A stretch of 64,000 nt of DNA from Affinirhizobium straminoryzae. Its GTDB lineage: Bacteria > Pseudomonadota > Alphaproteobacteria > Rhizobiales > Rhizobiaceae. Below the pieces are notes generated by a model. The model was given only the letters and a program-made list of their open reading frames with translations, was not told the DNA's origin and did no database searches. Both the position numbers and the translations under genes were made by a program. The stretch's first letter is position 1, and each line of letters opens with the position of its first letter. Positions 1-8,696 of this stretch are shown here, in pieces. The stretch spans positions 114,384-178,383 of the forward strand of contig NZ_VJMG01000011.1 in assembly GCF_007004135.1 (NCBI RefSeq), given 5' to 3'.

Positions 1-515
1 CGGTGCGGCGGGTAGGACGACCAGTTGCCGGACGGCGTGAAGACTTCCGTGACGAGCAGGCTGTCGGCCACATCGCGATTTTCCATGGCGATCGGGAAGA
101 TGTAGCGCGTGTTGGCGTTCTTGCCGCGTTCCGTCAGCGCGATACCGGCCGGACCGATCACCTGTGCCTCGCGGCCGGGTTTGGCGGGGGCGGTGCAGAT
201 GGCAAGCGTGCAATCGGTCGTTGCCTCGGCCGACCAGTCGGCGCCGGCTGGAATATAGACGCAATGCGGCGGCTTCTTCTCGAAGACGTTCATGCGGTCG
301 CCGAGTTCGCCGAACGCCTTGCCGGCGCCGGAAATGTTGGCCTTTCCTTCGACCAGCACGAGGATCACCTCGGTCTCGCCGGTCGCTTCGGCCGCCTTTT
401 CACCGGGCTTCAGGTGGTAGAGGCCAAAGCCGACATAACCCCATTCGGCGCTTTGCGGGGTGATGTCGTGAACCTTGCCGGTCTTGCCCGCAGGCTTGCG
501 CAACAGTTTGCTCAT
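1..515 (-). CDS. iolB: 5-deoxy-glucuronate isomerase IolB (3' end cut by window edge)
   Basis: IolB isomerises 5-deoxy-D-glucuronate to 2-deoxy-5-keto-D-gluconate in myo-inositol catabolism, in the cytoplasm. About 171 N-terminal residues of a protein usually near 265 are visible. They begin MSKLLRKPAGKTGKVHDITP, followed by cupin-type stretches (GETEVILVLVEGKANISGAG, then VFTPSGNWSSYPPH at the edge, where metal-binding residues of the family begin). The ATG overlaps the stop codon of the preceding small membrane protein gene by four bases (ATGA), so it is translationally coupled. It is the last visible gene of the iolC-D-E-x-B operon. Identification rests on the recognisable IolB sequence plus the operon context. 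Confidence 0.95.
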   Translation of the reverse strand, partial: MSKLLRKPAGKTGKVHDITPQSAEWGYVGFGLYHLKPGEKAAEATGETEVILVLVEGKANISGAGKAFGELGDRMNVFEKKPPHCVYIPAGADWSAEATTDCTLAICTAPAKPGREAQVIGPAGIALTERGKNANTRYIFPIAMENRDVADSLLVTEVFTPSGNWSSYPPH

Positions 516-757
516 TCCTCGTCTCCTTCCCGCTGAGCGGCGGCGGCAGCCGCTTTCGCTTCGGCTTCCGCAATCGAACGGTCGTACATGATGAGAAGTT
601 CGTAGGCTGCGTAAGCCGCAGCGCCGACGAACAGCAGAGCCCAGCCCCACGATCCGTTATAGACTTCCACAAGCCCCCAGAGGATGGGCAGGATCACGGT
701 GAGGATCCGGCGCCATTTCGGCTTGAAGAACGGATGCGTGGGGTCAAGCAGCTTCAA
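512..757 (-). CDS. Small two-helix membrane protein in the iol operon
   Basis: An 81-residue protein of unknown function. It starts MKLLDPTHPFFKPKWRRIL, followed by two hydrophobic segments at about residues 18-35 (LTVILPILWGLVEVYNG) and 37-57 (WGWALLFVGAAAYAAYELLI). The C-terminal tail is short, alanine-rich and charged (EAEAKAAAAAAQREGDEE). The positive N-terminus and acidic tail suggest a helical hairpin in the inner membrane. It lies 22 bp after iolE and overlaps the iolB start by 4 bp, so it is co-translated with inositol enzymes. No enzymatic motif is visible; a membrane anchor or scaffold for the pathway or a link to inositol uptake are possibilities only. Confidence 0.8.
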   Translation of the reverse strand: MKLLDPTHPFFKPKWRRILTVILPILWGLVEVYNGSWGWALLFVGAAAYAAYELLIMYDRSIAEAEAKAAAAAAQREGDEE

Positions 758-779
758 CGGGTTTTCCTTCGAAACGGGT

Positions 780-1673
780 TCAGATCAGACCCGCATCCTT
801 GGCGAAGCCCTTCAGCGATTTCAAGCCGAGGCTCTGATATTGATAAGGATTGCGCACATCCGGGTCCTGCTCGGCCTCGATGACGATCCAGCCCTGATAG
901 CCGTGTTCTGCGGCAATCTTGAGAACCGGCGGGAAGTCGACGCCGCCTTCGATGTCACCCGGAACGGTAAACACGCCGCGACGCACACCTTCCAGGAAGG
1001 AGAGCCTTTCATTGCGAACCTGCTCGGCAATCACCGGGCGCACGTTCTTGGCGTGGATATGGCCGACGCGATGCATGTATTTTTTCGCAACCGCTTCCGG
1101 GTTTCCGCCACCGAAATAGCAATGGCCGGTGTCGAGCAGCAGCTTGGCGTGCGGGCCGGTGTGCTGCATCAGCAGATCGATTTCCTCTTCGCTCTCGACC
1201 ACCGTGCCCATGTGGTGGTGGTAGACGAGCGAGATGCCCTGGGACGCGGAGAACTCTGCCAGCGCCTCAACACCTGCGCCGAACTTTTCCCAATCGGCTT
1301 CGGCAAGCTTCGGCCGGTCGGCAAGAGCCGTATCGTCGGCGCCGTGGATGGCGTTCGAGGTTTCGCAGACGATGATGACCTTGCAGCCCATGGCCTTCAG
1401 GACGTCGAGGAAGGGCTGCATGGCGGCCTTTTCCTCTTCGATGCTGTTGGTCAAGAGGTTCAGCGAGTGCCAGCCGGAAACGAATTTCAGGCCGCGCGGC
1501 TCCAGCACGGATTTCAGCCCCGCCGGATCGGTCGGCAGCTTGTGGCCCTTCTCGATGCCGTCGAAACCGATCTTGGCGGTTTCATCCAGGCACTGTTCGA
1601 GGCTGATATGCGCGCCAAGCGAGCGGTCGTCGTCATTGGACCATGCAATCGGGTTGGTACCGAAGAGGATCAT
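780..1673 (-). CDS. iolE: Myo-inosose-2 dehydratase IolE
   Basis: IolE dehydrates scyllo-inosose (2-keto-myo-inositol) to 3D-(3,5/4)-trihydroxycyclohexane-1,2-dione, the second step of inositol breakdown. The 297-residue length is normal for this xylose-isomerase-like TIM-barrel family. Diagnostic stretches are the N-terminal [15 protein letters not shown], the metal-site region [16 protein letters not shown] with [10 protein letters not shown], and the C-terminal [20 protein letters not shown]. The ATG lies 1 bp after the iolD stop, consistent with translational coupling in the iolC-D-E operon. Expression should follow IolR through the shared promoter upstream of iolC. Confidence 0.96.
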   Translation of the reverse strand: MILFGTNPIAWSNDDDRSLGAHISLEQCLDETAKIGFDGIEKGHKLPTDPAGLKSVLEPRGLKFVSGWHSLNLLTNSIEEEKAAMQPFLDVLKAMGCKVIIVCETSNAIHGADDTALADRPKLAEADWEKFGAGVEALAEFSASQGISLVYHHHMGTVVESEEEIDLLMQHTGPHAKLLLDTGHCYFGGGNPEAVAKKYMHRVGHIHAKNVRPVIAEQVRNERLSFLEGVRRGVFTVPGDIEGGVDFPPVLKIAAEHGYQGWIVIEAEQDPDVRNPYQYQSLGLKSLKGFAKDAGLI

Positions 1674-1674
1674 A

Positions 1675-3498
1675 TTACTGTCTTTCCTTCAGGGCAGCTT
1701 CATAGGCGGCGCGCGCCTTGTTGACTTCTTCACGGGCCGAAACTTCCGGCACTGCCACATCCCACCAATGGCCCCCGGCACCTGGTGTCGGATAGGGGTC
1801 CGTATCGATGACGATGACGGTCGGAACGGTCGCGGCGCGGGCGGCATCGAGCGCCGATTCAAGTTCCGCGATGGACGAGACTTTCGACGACTGCGCGCCC
1901 ATGGCAGCGGCATGGGCGGCAAAATCGATGGCAATCGGATTTGCCTGATTGGTGTGGGCGTAGAGATTGTTGAACTCCGCGCCGCCGGTGCCCATCTGCA
2001 GCCGGTTGATGCAGCCGTAGCCCCGGTTGTCGGTGATGACGACGGTGATCTTCACGCCCATGGCTACGGCGGTGGCAAGCTCCGAATTCATCATCATGTA
2101 GGAGCCATCGCCCACCATGACGATGACATCGCGCGCGGGCTCTGCCATCTTGATGCCAAGGCCGCCGGCAATCTCGTAGCCCATGCAGGAGAAGCCGTAT
2201 TCCATGTGATAGGAAAGCGGCAGCTTGGCCTTCCACAATTGGTGCAACTCGCCCGGCATGGTGCCCGCCGCGCACATGACGACCGTGTTGTCGCGCGAGG
2301 CCCGCTGCACGGCGCCGATCACCTGCATGTCGGTCGGCAGCGTGTTGGCGTCTCTCGGCGCGGCGGTGACCGCATCGGCCTTCTCAAACCAGCTGGCCTT
2401 GAGGTTGGCATCCGGTGCCGCAAAGCGATGATCGCCCAGCGCTGCCGAAATCTTTTCCAGACCGACCTTGGCGTCGGCGACGAGCGGGATCGCATCATGC
2501 TTGGCGCTGTCATAGGGCTGCACGTTGAGAGCCAGGATCTTGCGGCTCGGGTTCTTGAACAGCGCCCAGGAACCGGTGGTGAAATCCTGGAAGCGGGTGC
2601 CGACGCCGATGATCAGATCGGCCCGCTCGGACACCACATTGGCGCTTTCGCAGCCCGTAACGCCGACCGGGCCAAAATTATAGGCGTGGTCCCAGGCGAG
2701 CGCCGACTTGCCGGCCTGCGTTTCGACAACCGGGATCTGATGCTTTTCCACGAAAGCCTTCAGGGTTTCCGTAGCACCGGAGAAGTGTACGCCACCGCCG
2801 GCCACGATGACCGGGTTCTTCGCGGCCCGGATGGCGGCAATCGACGTTTCCAGTTCCACGACATCCGGTTCGGGACGACGGAAGCGCCAGGTCTTCTTCG
2901 CAAAGAAGCTTTCGGGATAATCATAGGCCTCGGCCTGCACATCCTGGCAGAAGGCGAGCGTCACGGGGCCGCAATCGGCCGGGTCCGTCAGGGTGCGAAA
3001 CGCGCGCGGCAGCGCTGTCAGAAGCTGTTCGGGACGTTCGATGCGGTCGAAATAGCGGCTGACCGGCTTGAAGCAGTCATTGGCGGAAATCGTGCCATCC
3101 TCGAAATCCTCGATCTGCTGGAGAACCGGATCGGGGCCGCGATTGGCAAACACATCGCCCGGAATAAAGAGAACCGGCAGGCGATTGACATGGGCGAGAG
3201 CCGCTGCCGTCACCATGTTGAGCGCACCGGGGCCGATGGAGGAGGTCACAGCCATGGCCCGGCGGCGGCCAAGCTGCTTGGCGTAGGCAATCGCCGCATG
3301 CGCCATCGACTGCTCGTTCTGGCCGCGATAGGTCGGCAGTTCCTCGCGGATTCCATAGAGCGCTTCACCGATGCCGGCGACATTGCCATGGCCGAAGATG
3401 GCCCAGACACCCGCGATATAGGGAACGCCATCCTCGTTCAGCTGGTTGGCGAGATAGCGCACCAGTGCCTGCGCTGCCGTCAAACGGATCGTCGTCAT
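1675..3498 (-). CDS. iolD: 3D-(3,5/4)-trihydroxycyclohexane-1,2-dione acylhydrolase IolD
   Basis: A thiamin-diphosphate enzyme that opens the cyclohexane-dione ring to 5-deoxy-D-glucuronate. The 607-residue protein starts [20 protein letters not shown]; the ATG overlaps the iolC stop (ATGA), which decides this start over a longer in-frame extension. The N-terminal pyrimidine-binding domain carries a catalytic-type Glu near [14 protein letters not shown]. The central NAD/FAD-like domain and C-terminal ThDP-binding domain follow, with the classic GDG...N signature ([13 protein letters not shown], ending ITDNRGYG) around residues 462-490. The family, length and position between iolC and iolE all agree. 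Confidence 0.96.
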   Translation of the reverse strand: MTTIRLTAAQALVRYLANQLNEDGVPYIAGVWAIFGHGNVAGIGEALYGIREELPTYRGQNEQSMAHAAIAYAKQLGRRRAMAVTSSIGPGALNMVTAAALAHVNRLPVLFIPGDVFANRGPDPVLQQIEDFEDGTISANDCFKPVSRYFDRIERPEQLLTALPRAFRTLTDPADCGPVTLAFCQDVQAEAYDYPESFFAKKTWRFRRPEPDVVELETSIAAIRAAKNPVIVAGGGVHFSGATETLKAFVEKHQIPVVETQAGKSALAWDHAYNFGPVGVTGCESANVVSERADLIIGVGTRFQDFTTGSWALFKNPSRKILALNVQPYDSAKHDAIPLVADAKVGLEKISAALGDHRFAAPDANLKASWFEKADAVTAAPRDANTLPTDMQVIGAVQRASRDNTVVMCAAGTMPGELHQLWKAKLPLSYHMEYGFSCMGYEIAGGLGIKMAEPARDVIVMVGDGSYMMMNSELATAVAMGVKITVVITDNRGYGCINRLQMGTGGAEFNNLYAHTNQANPIAIDFAAHAAAMGAQSSKVSSIAELESALDAARAATVPTVIVIDTDPYPTPGAGGHWWDVAVPEVSAREEVNKARAAYEAALKERQ

Positions 3499-5414
3499 GC
3501 CTTTCCTCCCTTGGCCTTGGCGCGCGCTCCATCCCAGATTGCGCACAGGCTCTTGTATCTCGCCACCATATCCTCCACGGCGGCCTCATCCGTGATCTGG
3601 CCCGCCAGCCACTTGCGGGCGGCATCACCGAAGATCGTGCGGCCCACGGCAAAGCCCTTGACCAGATCGAAGCCCGCAGCCAGCGCAAAGCTTTCCTCAA
3701 GCTCCGCCTGCGGTGCATCGAGACCCAATACCACGATACCCCGCGTGCGTGTATCGTGACGTTCTACCGCAGCACAGGCATTGGCCCAGGCGGTTTGAGA
3801 CTTCATCGGCTCCAGCTTCCACCAGTCGGGATAGACGCCGATCTCGTAGAAGCGGTCGATGATCTTTGCCGTTGTCTCGTCATCGACAGAACCGACCTTT
3901 GACGGGATGACTTCGAGCAGAAATTCCAGACGGTTACGCCGCGCCGCCTCGAACAGGCGCTTGACGGTTTCTTCCTGGCGTTCCTTCATCTCGGCGGTGT
4001 CGTCGGGATGATAGAAGCAAAGCACTTTCACCACATGTTCAGCGGCCCATTCGCCCAGGCCACCGCAATCGAGCCCCAGCTCCGGCTCCAGCGTCAGCGG
4101 CCGAGAACCCGGCCATTCGGCGGGGCGACCGATCCACAGCCCCGTTCCGGCTGCGGCATAGAGCGCTTCCTTCCCGAGGCGGCTATCGCAGAGAATGCCA
4201 TAACCGCCCTGCCCGCCCGCGACCGTCGTCGCAGCCTGGAGGCAGAGCTTCTTGAAGGCGCCGATTCGATCCGTTGGAACGCCGGCTTCTTCGGCCATGG
4301 CTTCCAGCTGAATACGGTGATCGAAGGCGAAGACGCGCATGGTCGACCAGTCGCCCTTGCGGTTTGTGGACCAGTGAACCTGCTCAAGTGCTGCATCCTT
4401 GCGCAGCGCCTTGTTCTTGATGCCGGTCCTGAAGAAATACTGCAGCTCTTCCCAGCTCGGATAGGCCGGCGTGCAGCCGTGGCGTGAAACGGCGAAGGCG
4501 CCGCAGGCATTGGCATATTTGAGCGCCGTCGGCCAATCCTCACCCGTCAGCCAGCCTTTCAGCAGGCCGGCCATGAAGCCATCGCCCGCGCCCAGCACGT
4601 TGAAGACTTCGATCGGGAAGCCGGGGCCGGTCTGGCCCTTGTCGAGACTGTCGGGGATCTCGCCTTCGAAGACGGCCGCTCCCATCGGTCCGCGCTTGCA
4701 GACGAGTGCGGCCTTGGACACCTTGCGCACGGCACGCAGCGCCTCCAGCGTATCGGTCGAGCCACCGGCGATATGGAATTCTTCTTCGGTGCCGACAATC
4801 AGGTCGAACAGGTGCAGCGTGCTCTGCAGCTTCGCCGTGACCTTGGCCGATTCCACGAAGCGGCTTTCGCCATCGCCATGACCAGCCACACCCCAGAGAT
4901 TGGGGCGATAATCGATGTCGAGCGCGGTTTTCGCGCCGTTGCCACGCGCCAGTTTCAGCGCCTTCATCACCGCGGCTTCCGTTCGCGTATGCGATAGGTG
5001 CGTGCCCGTGACCGTGACGCAGCGCGATTCGGCGATGAAAACCGGATCGATGTCGTCTTCGCAGAGCGCCATGTCGGCGCAGTTTTCGCGGTAGAAGATC
5101 AGCGGGAACTGGTTCTCGTCACGGATGCCGAGCAGAACCAGCGCCGTCAGCCGCTCCGGGTCGGTCACCACACCGCGCACATCAACACCTTCGCGCACCA
5201 GCTGTTCGCGGATGAAGCGGCCCATATGCTCGTCGCCGACACGCGTGATGACCGCGCTTTTGAGGCCGAGGCGGGCAGCGCCGGCGGCAATGTTGGTCGG
5301 CGAGCCGCCGATATATTTGTTGAAGGAACTCATGTCCTCCAGCCGGCCACCCACCTGGGCGCCATAGAGGTCAACGGACGAGCGTCCGATCGTGATCACG
5401 TCGAGTGGCTTCAA
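3495..5414 (-). CDS. iolC: 5-dehydro-2-deoxygluconokinase fused to DUF2090 (aldolase-like) domain, IolC
   Basis: A bifunctional inositol-pathway protein of 639 residues. Residues 1 to about 330 are a PfkB/ribokinase-family kinase that phosphorylates 2-deoxy-5-keto-gluconate. It starts KPLDVITIGRSSVDLYG, has the GGSPTNIAAGAARLG substrate motif near residue 36 and the catalytic LGAGDGFMAG near residue 275. Residues from about 340 are a DUF2090 domain related to class I aldolases, assigned in proteobacteria to cleavage of the phosphorylated product into dihydroxyacetone phosphate and malonate semialdehyde. The start is TTG, 9 bp after a strong GGGAGG ribosome binding site; no in-frame ATG fits. 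It is the first gene of the operon, behind a promoter at 5494-5522. Confidence 0.94.
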   Translation of the reverse strand: MKPLDVITIGRSSVDLYGAQVGGRLEDMSSFNKYIGGSPTNIAAGAARLGLKSAVITRVGDEHMGRFIREQLVREGVDVRGVVTDPERLTALVLLGIRDENQFPLIFYRENCADMALCEDDIDPVFIAESRCVTVTGTHLSHTRTEAAVMKALKLARGNGAKTALDIDYRPNLWGVAGHGDGESRFVESAKVTAKLQSTLHLFDLIVGTEEEFHIAGGSTDTLEALRAVRKVSKAALVCKRGPMGAAVFEGEIPDSLDKGQTGPGFPIEVFNVLGAGDGFMAGLLKGWLTGEDWPTALKYANACGAFAVSRHGCTPAYPSWEELQYFFRTGIKNKALRKDAALEQVHWSTNRKGDWSTMRVFAFDHRIQLEAMAEEAGVPTDRIGAFKKLCLQAATTVAGGQGGYGILCDSRLGKEALYAAAGTGLWIGRPAEWPGSRPLTLEPELGLDCGGLGEWAAEHVVKVLCFYHPDDTAEMKERQEETVKRLFEAARRNRLEFLLEVIPSKVGSVDDETTAKIIDRFYEIGVYPDWWKLEPMKSQTAWANACAAVERHDTRTRGIVVLGLDAPQAELEESFALAAGFDLVKGFAVGRTIFGDAARKWLAGQITDEAAVEDMVARYKSLCAIWDGARAKAKGGKA

Positions 5415-5491
5415 GAGGCCCTCCCTTGGCCGAAGATGGCAGATGGCGCTTGACGCGCAGGTCCGGCGTCTCCCACGCCGATTTCATTTTT

Positions 5492-5522
5492 GGACTATAA
5501 ATTCTATTTTTGACGCTTTCAA
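5492..5522 (-). promoter_or_regulatory. Promoter of the iolCDE-x-B operon with overlapping imperfect IolR-type site
   Basis: On the minus strand TTGAAA (5522-5517), a 17-nt spacer and TATAGT (5499-5494) form a good sigma-70-type promoter about 80 bp before iolC. An imperfect copy of the GGAA-N6-TTCC inverted repeat (AGAATTTATAGTCC, 5505-5492) overlaps the -10 box, a position suited to repression by IolR. The promoter is read directly; the operator assignment is inference. Confidence 0.6.
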
Positions 5523-5531
5523 CACGAATAT

Positions 5532-6347
5532 TCAAACTTTCCGTCGTGCACCGACCGCAGCAGATAAAGCAATGGCGGTACACAGCGTAGCGGACAGGGA
5601 GCGGAATGCGCCGAAGTCCACCTCGGACACCGTAAGAATGGTTGCGCCCATCTTGCGAAGTGGATTGACCGCCGTATCCGTCAGCGCCACGACGGCCACG
5701 CCGCGGCCGCGAACGGCCTCGACAAGATCAAGTGTTTCCGCCGAATAGGGTGAGAAGGTAATGGCGAGCAGCGCATCGCCGGGCCGAATGGCGGCGGAGC
5801 TATCCAGCCGCCCTGCGACACTGTGCAGCATGGCTGGCACCTGCATCTTTTCCAGCGCATAGGCGATGTAACTCGCCACAGGAAAGGAGCGGCGAAGGCC
5901 TATGATATGAACAAGGTTCGCTGACGCCAGCAGATCGACAGCCTCCTCAAGGGATTGAGGATCCACGGATTTCAGGAGATTTTCCAGCGAGGCGCGTCCC
6001 GCCTCCACAAATTCCGCCAGAAGGCGCGGGCCGCTATGCTCCCCCATCTCGCGCAGGTGATCGAGCCTTGTGGAATAATCGGGCCAGCCGCCTACATAGT
6101 TATCACGAAACAGGCGCTGCATTTCAGAATAGCCGGAAAAGCCCATAATCTGGCAGAAGCGCATGAAGGCGGAAGGTTGCACCCCTGCAGCCTCTGCCAT
6201 TTCAGCGACCGTGGAGACGGCGATGCGGTCCGTGTTCGCCGCCACATAATCCGCGCACTGCTTCAGCCGCTTCGGCAAGGATGCCGCCACTTCCAGCAGC
6301 TTCTCCTCGAATTCCCGGACCGTCGCAGGCGCTGCTGCATCCGTCAT
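5532..6347 (-). CDS. iolR: RpiR/MurR-family transcriptional regulator IolR
   Basis: A 271-residue regulator with an N-terminal RpiR-type helix-turn-helix (about residues 10-85; VAEMAEAAGVQPSAFMRFCQ then MGFSGYSEMQRLFR) and a C-terminal SIS sugar-phosphate-sensing domain (about 125-260; NLVHIIGLRRSFPVASYIAY, LLAITFSPYSAETLDL). RpiR-like IolR proteins repress inositol genes in rhizobia and are relieved by a pathway intermediate. The gene lies directly upstream of iolC on the same strand and is divergent from idhA, with a shared control region that holds two GGAA-N6-TTCC-like sites. Function is assigned from family and context. Confidence 0.93.
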   Translation of the reverse strand: MTDAAAPATVREFEEKLLEVAASLPKRLKQCADYVAANTDRIAVSTVAEMAEAAGVQPSAFMRFCQIMGFSGYSEMQRLFRDNYVGGWPDYSTRLDHLREMGEHSGPRLLAEFVEAGRASLENLLKSVDPQSLEEAVDLLASANLVHIIGLRRSFPVASYIAYALEKMQVPAMLHSVAGRLDSSAAIRPGDALLAITFSPYSAETLDLVEAVRGRGVAVVALTDTAVNPLRKMGATILTVSEVDFGAFRSLSATLCTAIALSAAVGARRKV

Positions 6348-6368
6348 GCAATCGTCCTTTTTCTGCGC

Positions 6369-6397
6369 TTGACATGAATATGGCTACACACTAGCAA
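6369..6397 (+). promoter_or_regulatory. Probable idhA promoter
   Basis: A perfect TTGACA (6369-6374), a 17-nt spacer and TAGCAA (6392-6397) face idhA. The predicted transcription start (about 6403-6405) falls inside the adjacent GGAATA-GA-TATTCC inverted repeat, as expected for a repressor-controlled promoter. The -10 box is weak. Confidence 0.55.
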
Positions 6398-6399
6398 AA

Positions 6400-6415
6400 T
6401 GGAATAGATATTCCA
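6400..6415. promoter_or_regulatory. Probable IolR operator 1
   Basis: TGGAATAGATATTCCA is an inverted repeat with 7-bp arms (TGGAATA/TATTCCA) around GA. It matches the GGAA-N6-TTCC motif reported for IolR control of inositol genes in Sinorhizobium. It lies between the divergent iolR and idhA genes, just downstream of the idhA -10 box. Binding by this IolR is inferred. Confidence 0.7.
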
Positions 6416-6425
6416 AATGCAGTTT

Positions 6426-6439
6426 GGAACAAATATTCT
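6426..6439. promoter_or_regulatory. Probable IolR operator 2 (one mismatch)
   Basis: GGAACAAATATTCT is a second copy of the GGAA-N6-TTCC motif with one mismatch. It starts 25 bp after the first copy, so the two are on nearly opposite faces of the helix or slightly over two turns apart. Duplication of the motif strengthens the operator call. Confidence 0.5.
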
Positions 6440-6476
6440 GAAATCATCCAGATGACCCCATAGTGGAGGAGAACCC

Positions 6477-7469
6477 ATGGTAACGAGATTGGCCCTGTTG
6501 GGCGCCGGACGTATCGGCAAGGTGCATGCGAAGGCGATTGCATCCGACCCGCGTGCAAAGCTGGTGGCCGTGGTGGATGCCATGGAAGCCGCGGCAAAGG
6601 CGATCGCCGACGAAGCGGGCTGCGAGGTCAGCACCATCGACGCCGTTCTGGCCAACAAGGATGTGGACGCCGTCATCATCTGCACGCCGACCAATACGCA
6701 CGCAGACCTCATCGAAAAATTCGCCCGCGCCGGCAAGGCGATCTTCTGCGAAAAGCCGATCGATCTCGATGTGGCCCGCGCACAGGCCTGCATCGACGTG
6801 GTGAAGGAAACCGGCGCCAAGGTCATGCTCGGCTTCAACCGCCGCTTCGATCCGCACTTCCAGGCCGTTCGCAAGGAAATCGACAAGGGCAGCATCGGCA
6901 AGGTGGAAATGGTGACGATCACCAGCCGTGATCCGGGCGCCCCGCCCGTCGAATACATCAAGGTGTCCGGCGGCATCTTCCGCGACATGACCATCCACGA
7001 TCTCGACATGGCGCGCTTCCTGCTCGGCGAAGAGATCGTTTCGGTTTTCGCAACCGGTGCGGTTCTGGTCGATCCGAAGATTGGCGAAGCCGGCGATTAC
7101 GACTCGGCCAGCCTCATCCTCACCACAGCCAGCGGCCGTCAGGCTGTCATCTCCAATTCGCGCCGCGCCACCTATGGCTATGACCAGCGCATCGAAGTGC
7201 ATGGTTCGCTGGGGTCCGTTGCTGCAGAAAACCAGCGCCCGGTGTCGATCGAAGTCGCCAACAAGGACGGCTATACCCGCCCGCCGCTGCACGATTTCTT
7301 CATGACGCGCTATACGGAAGCCTATGCCGCTGAAATCAAGGCCTTCATCGATACGGTCGAGAAGGGAGCTGCTGCCTCGCCGTCGGCTGAGGATGGTCTG
7401 ATCGCGCTGAAGCTTGCTGATGCTGCGCTCAAGTCTGCCAAGACAGGTGCTGCCGTTTCGCTCGGCTGA
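6477..7469 (+). CDS. idhA: Myo-inositol 2-dehydrogenase (IdhA/IolG)
   Basis: A Gfo/Idh/MocA-family NAD-dependent dehydrogenase of 330 residues that oxidises myo-inositol to scyllo-inosose, the entry step of the pathway. The N-terminal Rossmann fold has LALLGAGRIGKVHA, and the family lysine motif CEKPID contains Lys93. The catalytic pair Asp170 and His174 lies in RDMTIHDLDMARF, matching the Lys/Asp/His triad of this family. A GGAGG ribosome binding site precedes the ATG. It is divergent from iolR and ends in front of a strong bidirectional terminator. Confidence 0.95.
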   Translation: MVTRLALLGAGRIGKVHAKAIASDPRAKLVAVVDAMEAAAKAIADEAGCEVSTIDAVLANKDVDAVIICTPTNTHADLIEKFARAGKAIFCEKPIDLDVARAQACIDVVKETGAKVMLGFNRRFDPHFQAVRKEIDKGSIGKVEMVTITSRDPGAPPVEYIKVSGGIFRDMTIHDLDMARFLLGEEIVSVFATGAVLVDPKIGEAGDYDSASLILTTASGRQAVISNSRRATYGYDQRIEVHGSLGSVAAENQRPVSIEVANKDGYTRPPLHDFFMTRYTEAYAAEIKAFIDTVEKGAAASPSAEDGLIALKLADAALKSAKTGAAVSLG

Positions 7470-7493
7470 GGGCGATTACCCGGCATTCTATCA

Positions 7494-7528
7494 AAAAGGC
7501 GGCGGAACCTCGGGTTCCGCCGCCTTTT
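7494..7528. terminator. Bidirectional intrinsic terminator between idhA and the GH105 gene
   Basis: Two perfect 16-base arms (AAAAGGCGGCGGAACC / GGTTCCGCCGCCTTTT) surround a TCG loop. The A-run on one side and T-run on the other allow termination in both directions between the convergent idhA and GH105 genes. Confidence 0.92.
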
Positions 7529-7584
7529 GTTGTGCTGACAGGGCCGCACCGCACCTGTCCCCTGCCCGGTGCGGCCCGCCCGCA

Positions 7585-8664
7585 TCAACCTTCCTTTTCT
7601 GCCATCACGCGCACGAGGAGCAGCATGACAAGCGCCTGGCCATAGGGTGCAGGCACGTTCGGGATCTGGCGATAGAAGTCGAGCGTATGGCCCATGGGCG
7701 TGCCATCGGACACTTCCAGCACGATGCCGGTGTCGTCGATCCGCTGCATCACGGCATCCAGCGCCTTGCGGGCGACAGGCTTCAGGGCCGGGTCCAGCAG
7801 GCCGAGATCGATGCCGCGCAGGATGCCGTAGGCGATTCCGGCGGTCGCAGAGGTTTCCTCCGGCGAGACGGGATCGCAGACCAGCGTGTTGAACATGCCA
7901 TTGGGGCGCTGGTGTTCGGCAAGTGTGCGCACCTGCGCCTGCAGAACATGGGTCAGATGACGCTTCAGGTGCTCCGGCACATGGGCCACGAGGCTGAACA
8001 GTTCGGGGATCGCAACCGTGATCCAGGAATTGCCGCGCGCCCAGAAGGCCTTGGCGAAGTTGTGGCGACCGTTGAAGGTCCAGCCGTGATACCAGAGGCC
8101 GGTAACGGGATCGGCGAGAAAGCGCTCGTGGACGAGGAACTGGTAGAAAGCTTCCTCGATCCAGTCCTGTCGGCCGAAGCGCTGGCCGGCGCGGGCAAGG
8201 AACAGGCACGTCATGAACAGCGTGTCGTCCCACAGCTCGCCGTCGTTCATGCGTTCCTTGACCACATGCTGGAAGCCGGCGTCCTCGGTGCGGGCCAGCT
8301 TGGTCATCAGCCAGTCGGCCCAGTCCTGCACCAGCGCTTCCCAGTCCGGGCGCTTGATATGGTCGATCAGCACGGCCAGCGCCAGCATGGGAGAGGAGGA
8401 GTTCACCTGGCGCGGCGGCAGGCCGCGGCCGATCTGCCAGTCATACCAGCGGCCGATCGCTTCCATCAGCGAACGATCGCCAATGGCTTCCGCGTGGCGG
8501 ATGAGGCCGTAGATGCCGACGCCGACTTCCCAGTCCCATTCGTCGAACTGCAGTTCATAACCGCCATCGGGTGCGGCCACGGTTTCATTGATGCCCTTCA
8601 GGCGGGCAAGACCGACGGCGACACGGGAAAGCGTCTCGGAGAGAATTTCGGGCTGCATCAGCAT
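7585..8664 (-). CDS. Glycoside hydrolase family 105/88 (unsaturated rhamnogalacturonyl hydrolase type)
   Basis: A 359-residue alpha/alpha-barrel protein like YteR, which removes the 4,5-unsaturated uronic residue that pectin lyases leave on oligosaccharides. Visible family features are DEWDWEVGVGIYGL near the N-terminus, PDWEALVQDWADWL, the WYHGWTFNGRHNFAKAFWARG stretch that carries substrate and catalytic contacts, and the late EETSATAGIAYGILRG. There is no signal peptide, so action is cytoplasmic on imported oligosaccharide. It is the last gene of the large minus-strand glycan operon, 32 bp after the 836-residue unknown protein, and ends at the bidirectional terminator. Confidence 0.88.
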   Translation of the reverse strand: MLMQPEILSETLSRVAVGLARLKGINETVAAPDGGYELQFDEWDWEVGVGIYGLIRHAEAIGDRSLMEAIGRWYDWQIGRGLPPRQVNSSSPMLALAVLIDHIKRPDWEALVQDWADWLMTKLARTEDAGFQHVVKERMNDGELWDDTLFMTCLFLARAGQRFGRQDWIEEAFYQFLVHERFLADPVTGLWYHGWTFNGRHNFAKAFWARGNSWITVAIPELFSLVAHVPEHLKRHLTHVLQAQVRTLAEHQRPNGMFNTLVCDPVSPEETSATAGIAYGILRGIDLGLLDPALKPVARKALDAVMQRIDDTGIVLEVSDGTPMGHTLDFYRQIPNVPAPYGQALVMLLLVRVMAEKEG

Positions 8665-8696
8665 CGGGAGTCCTGTCTGTCAATTCGGATCTGCAA

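Noticed and set aside
1234..3759. Plus-strand open reading frame of about 840 codons
   Set aside because: It is antisense to iolE and iolD, which are unmistakable. The translation is low-complexity and shows no domain.
5823..5838. Second RpoN-like sequence, GCTGGCACCTGCATC
   Set aside because: It lies inside iolR, and GG is not followed by GC at the required 10-bp spacing.
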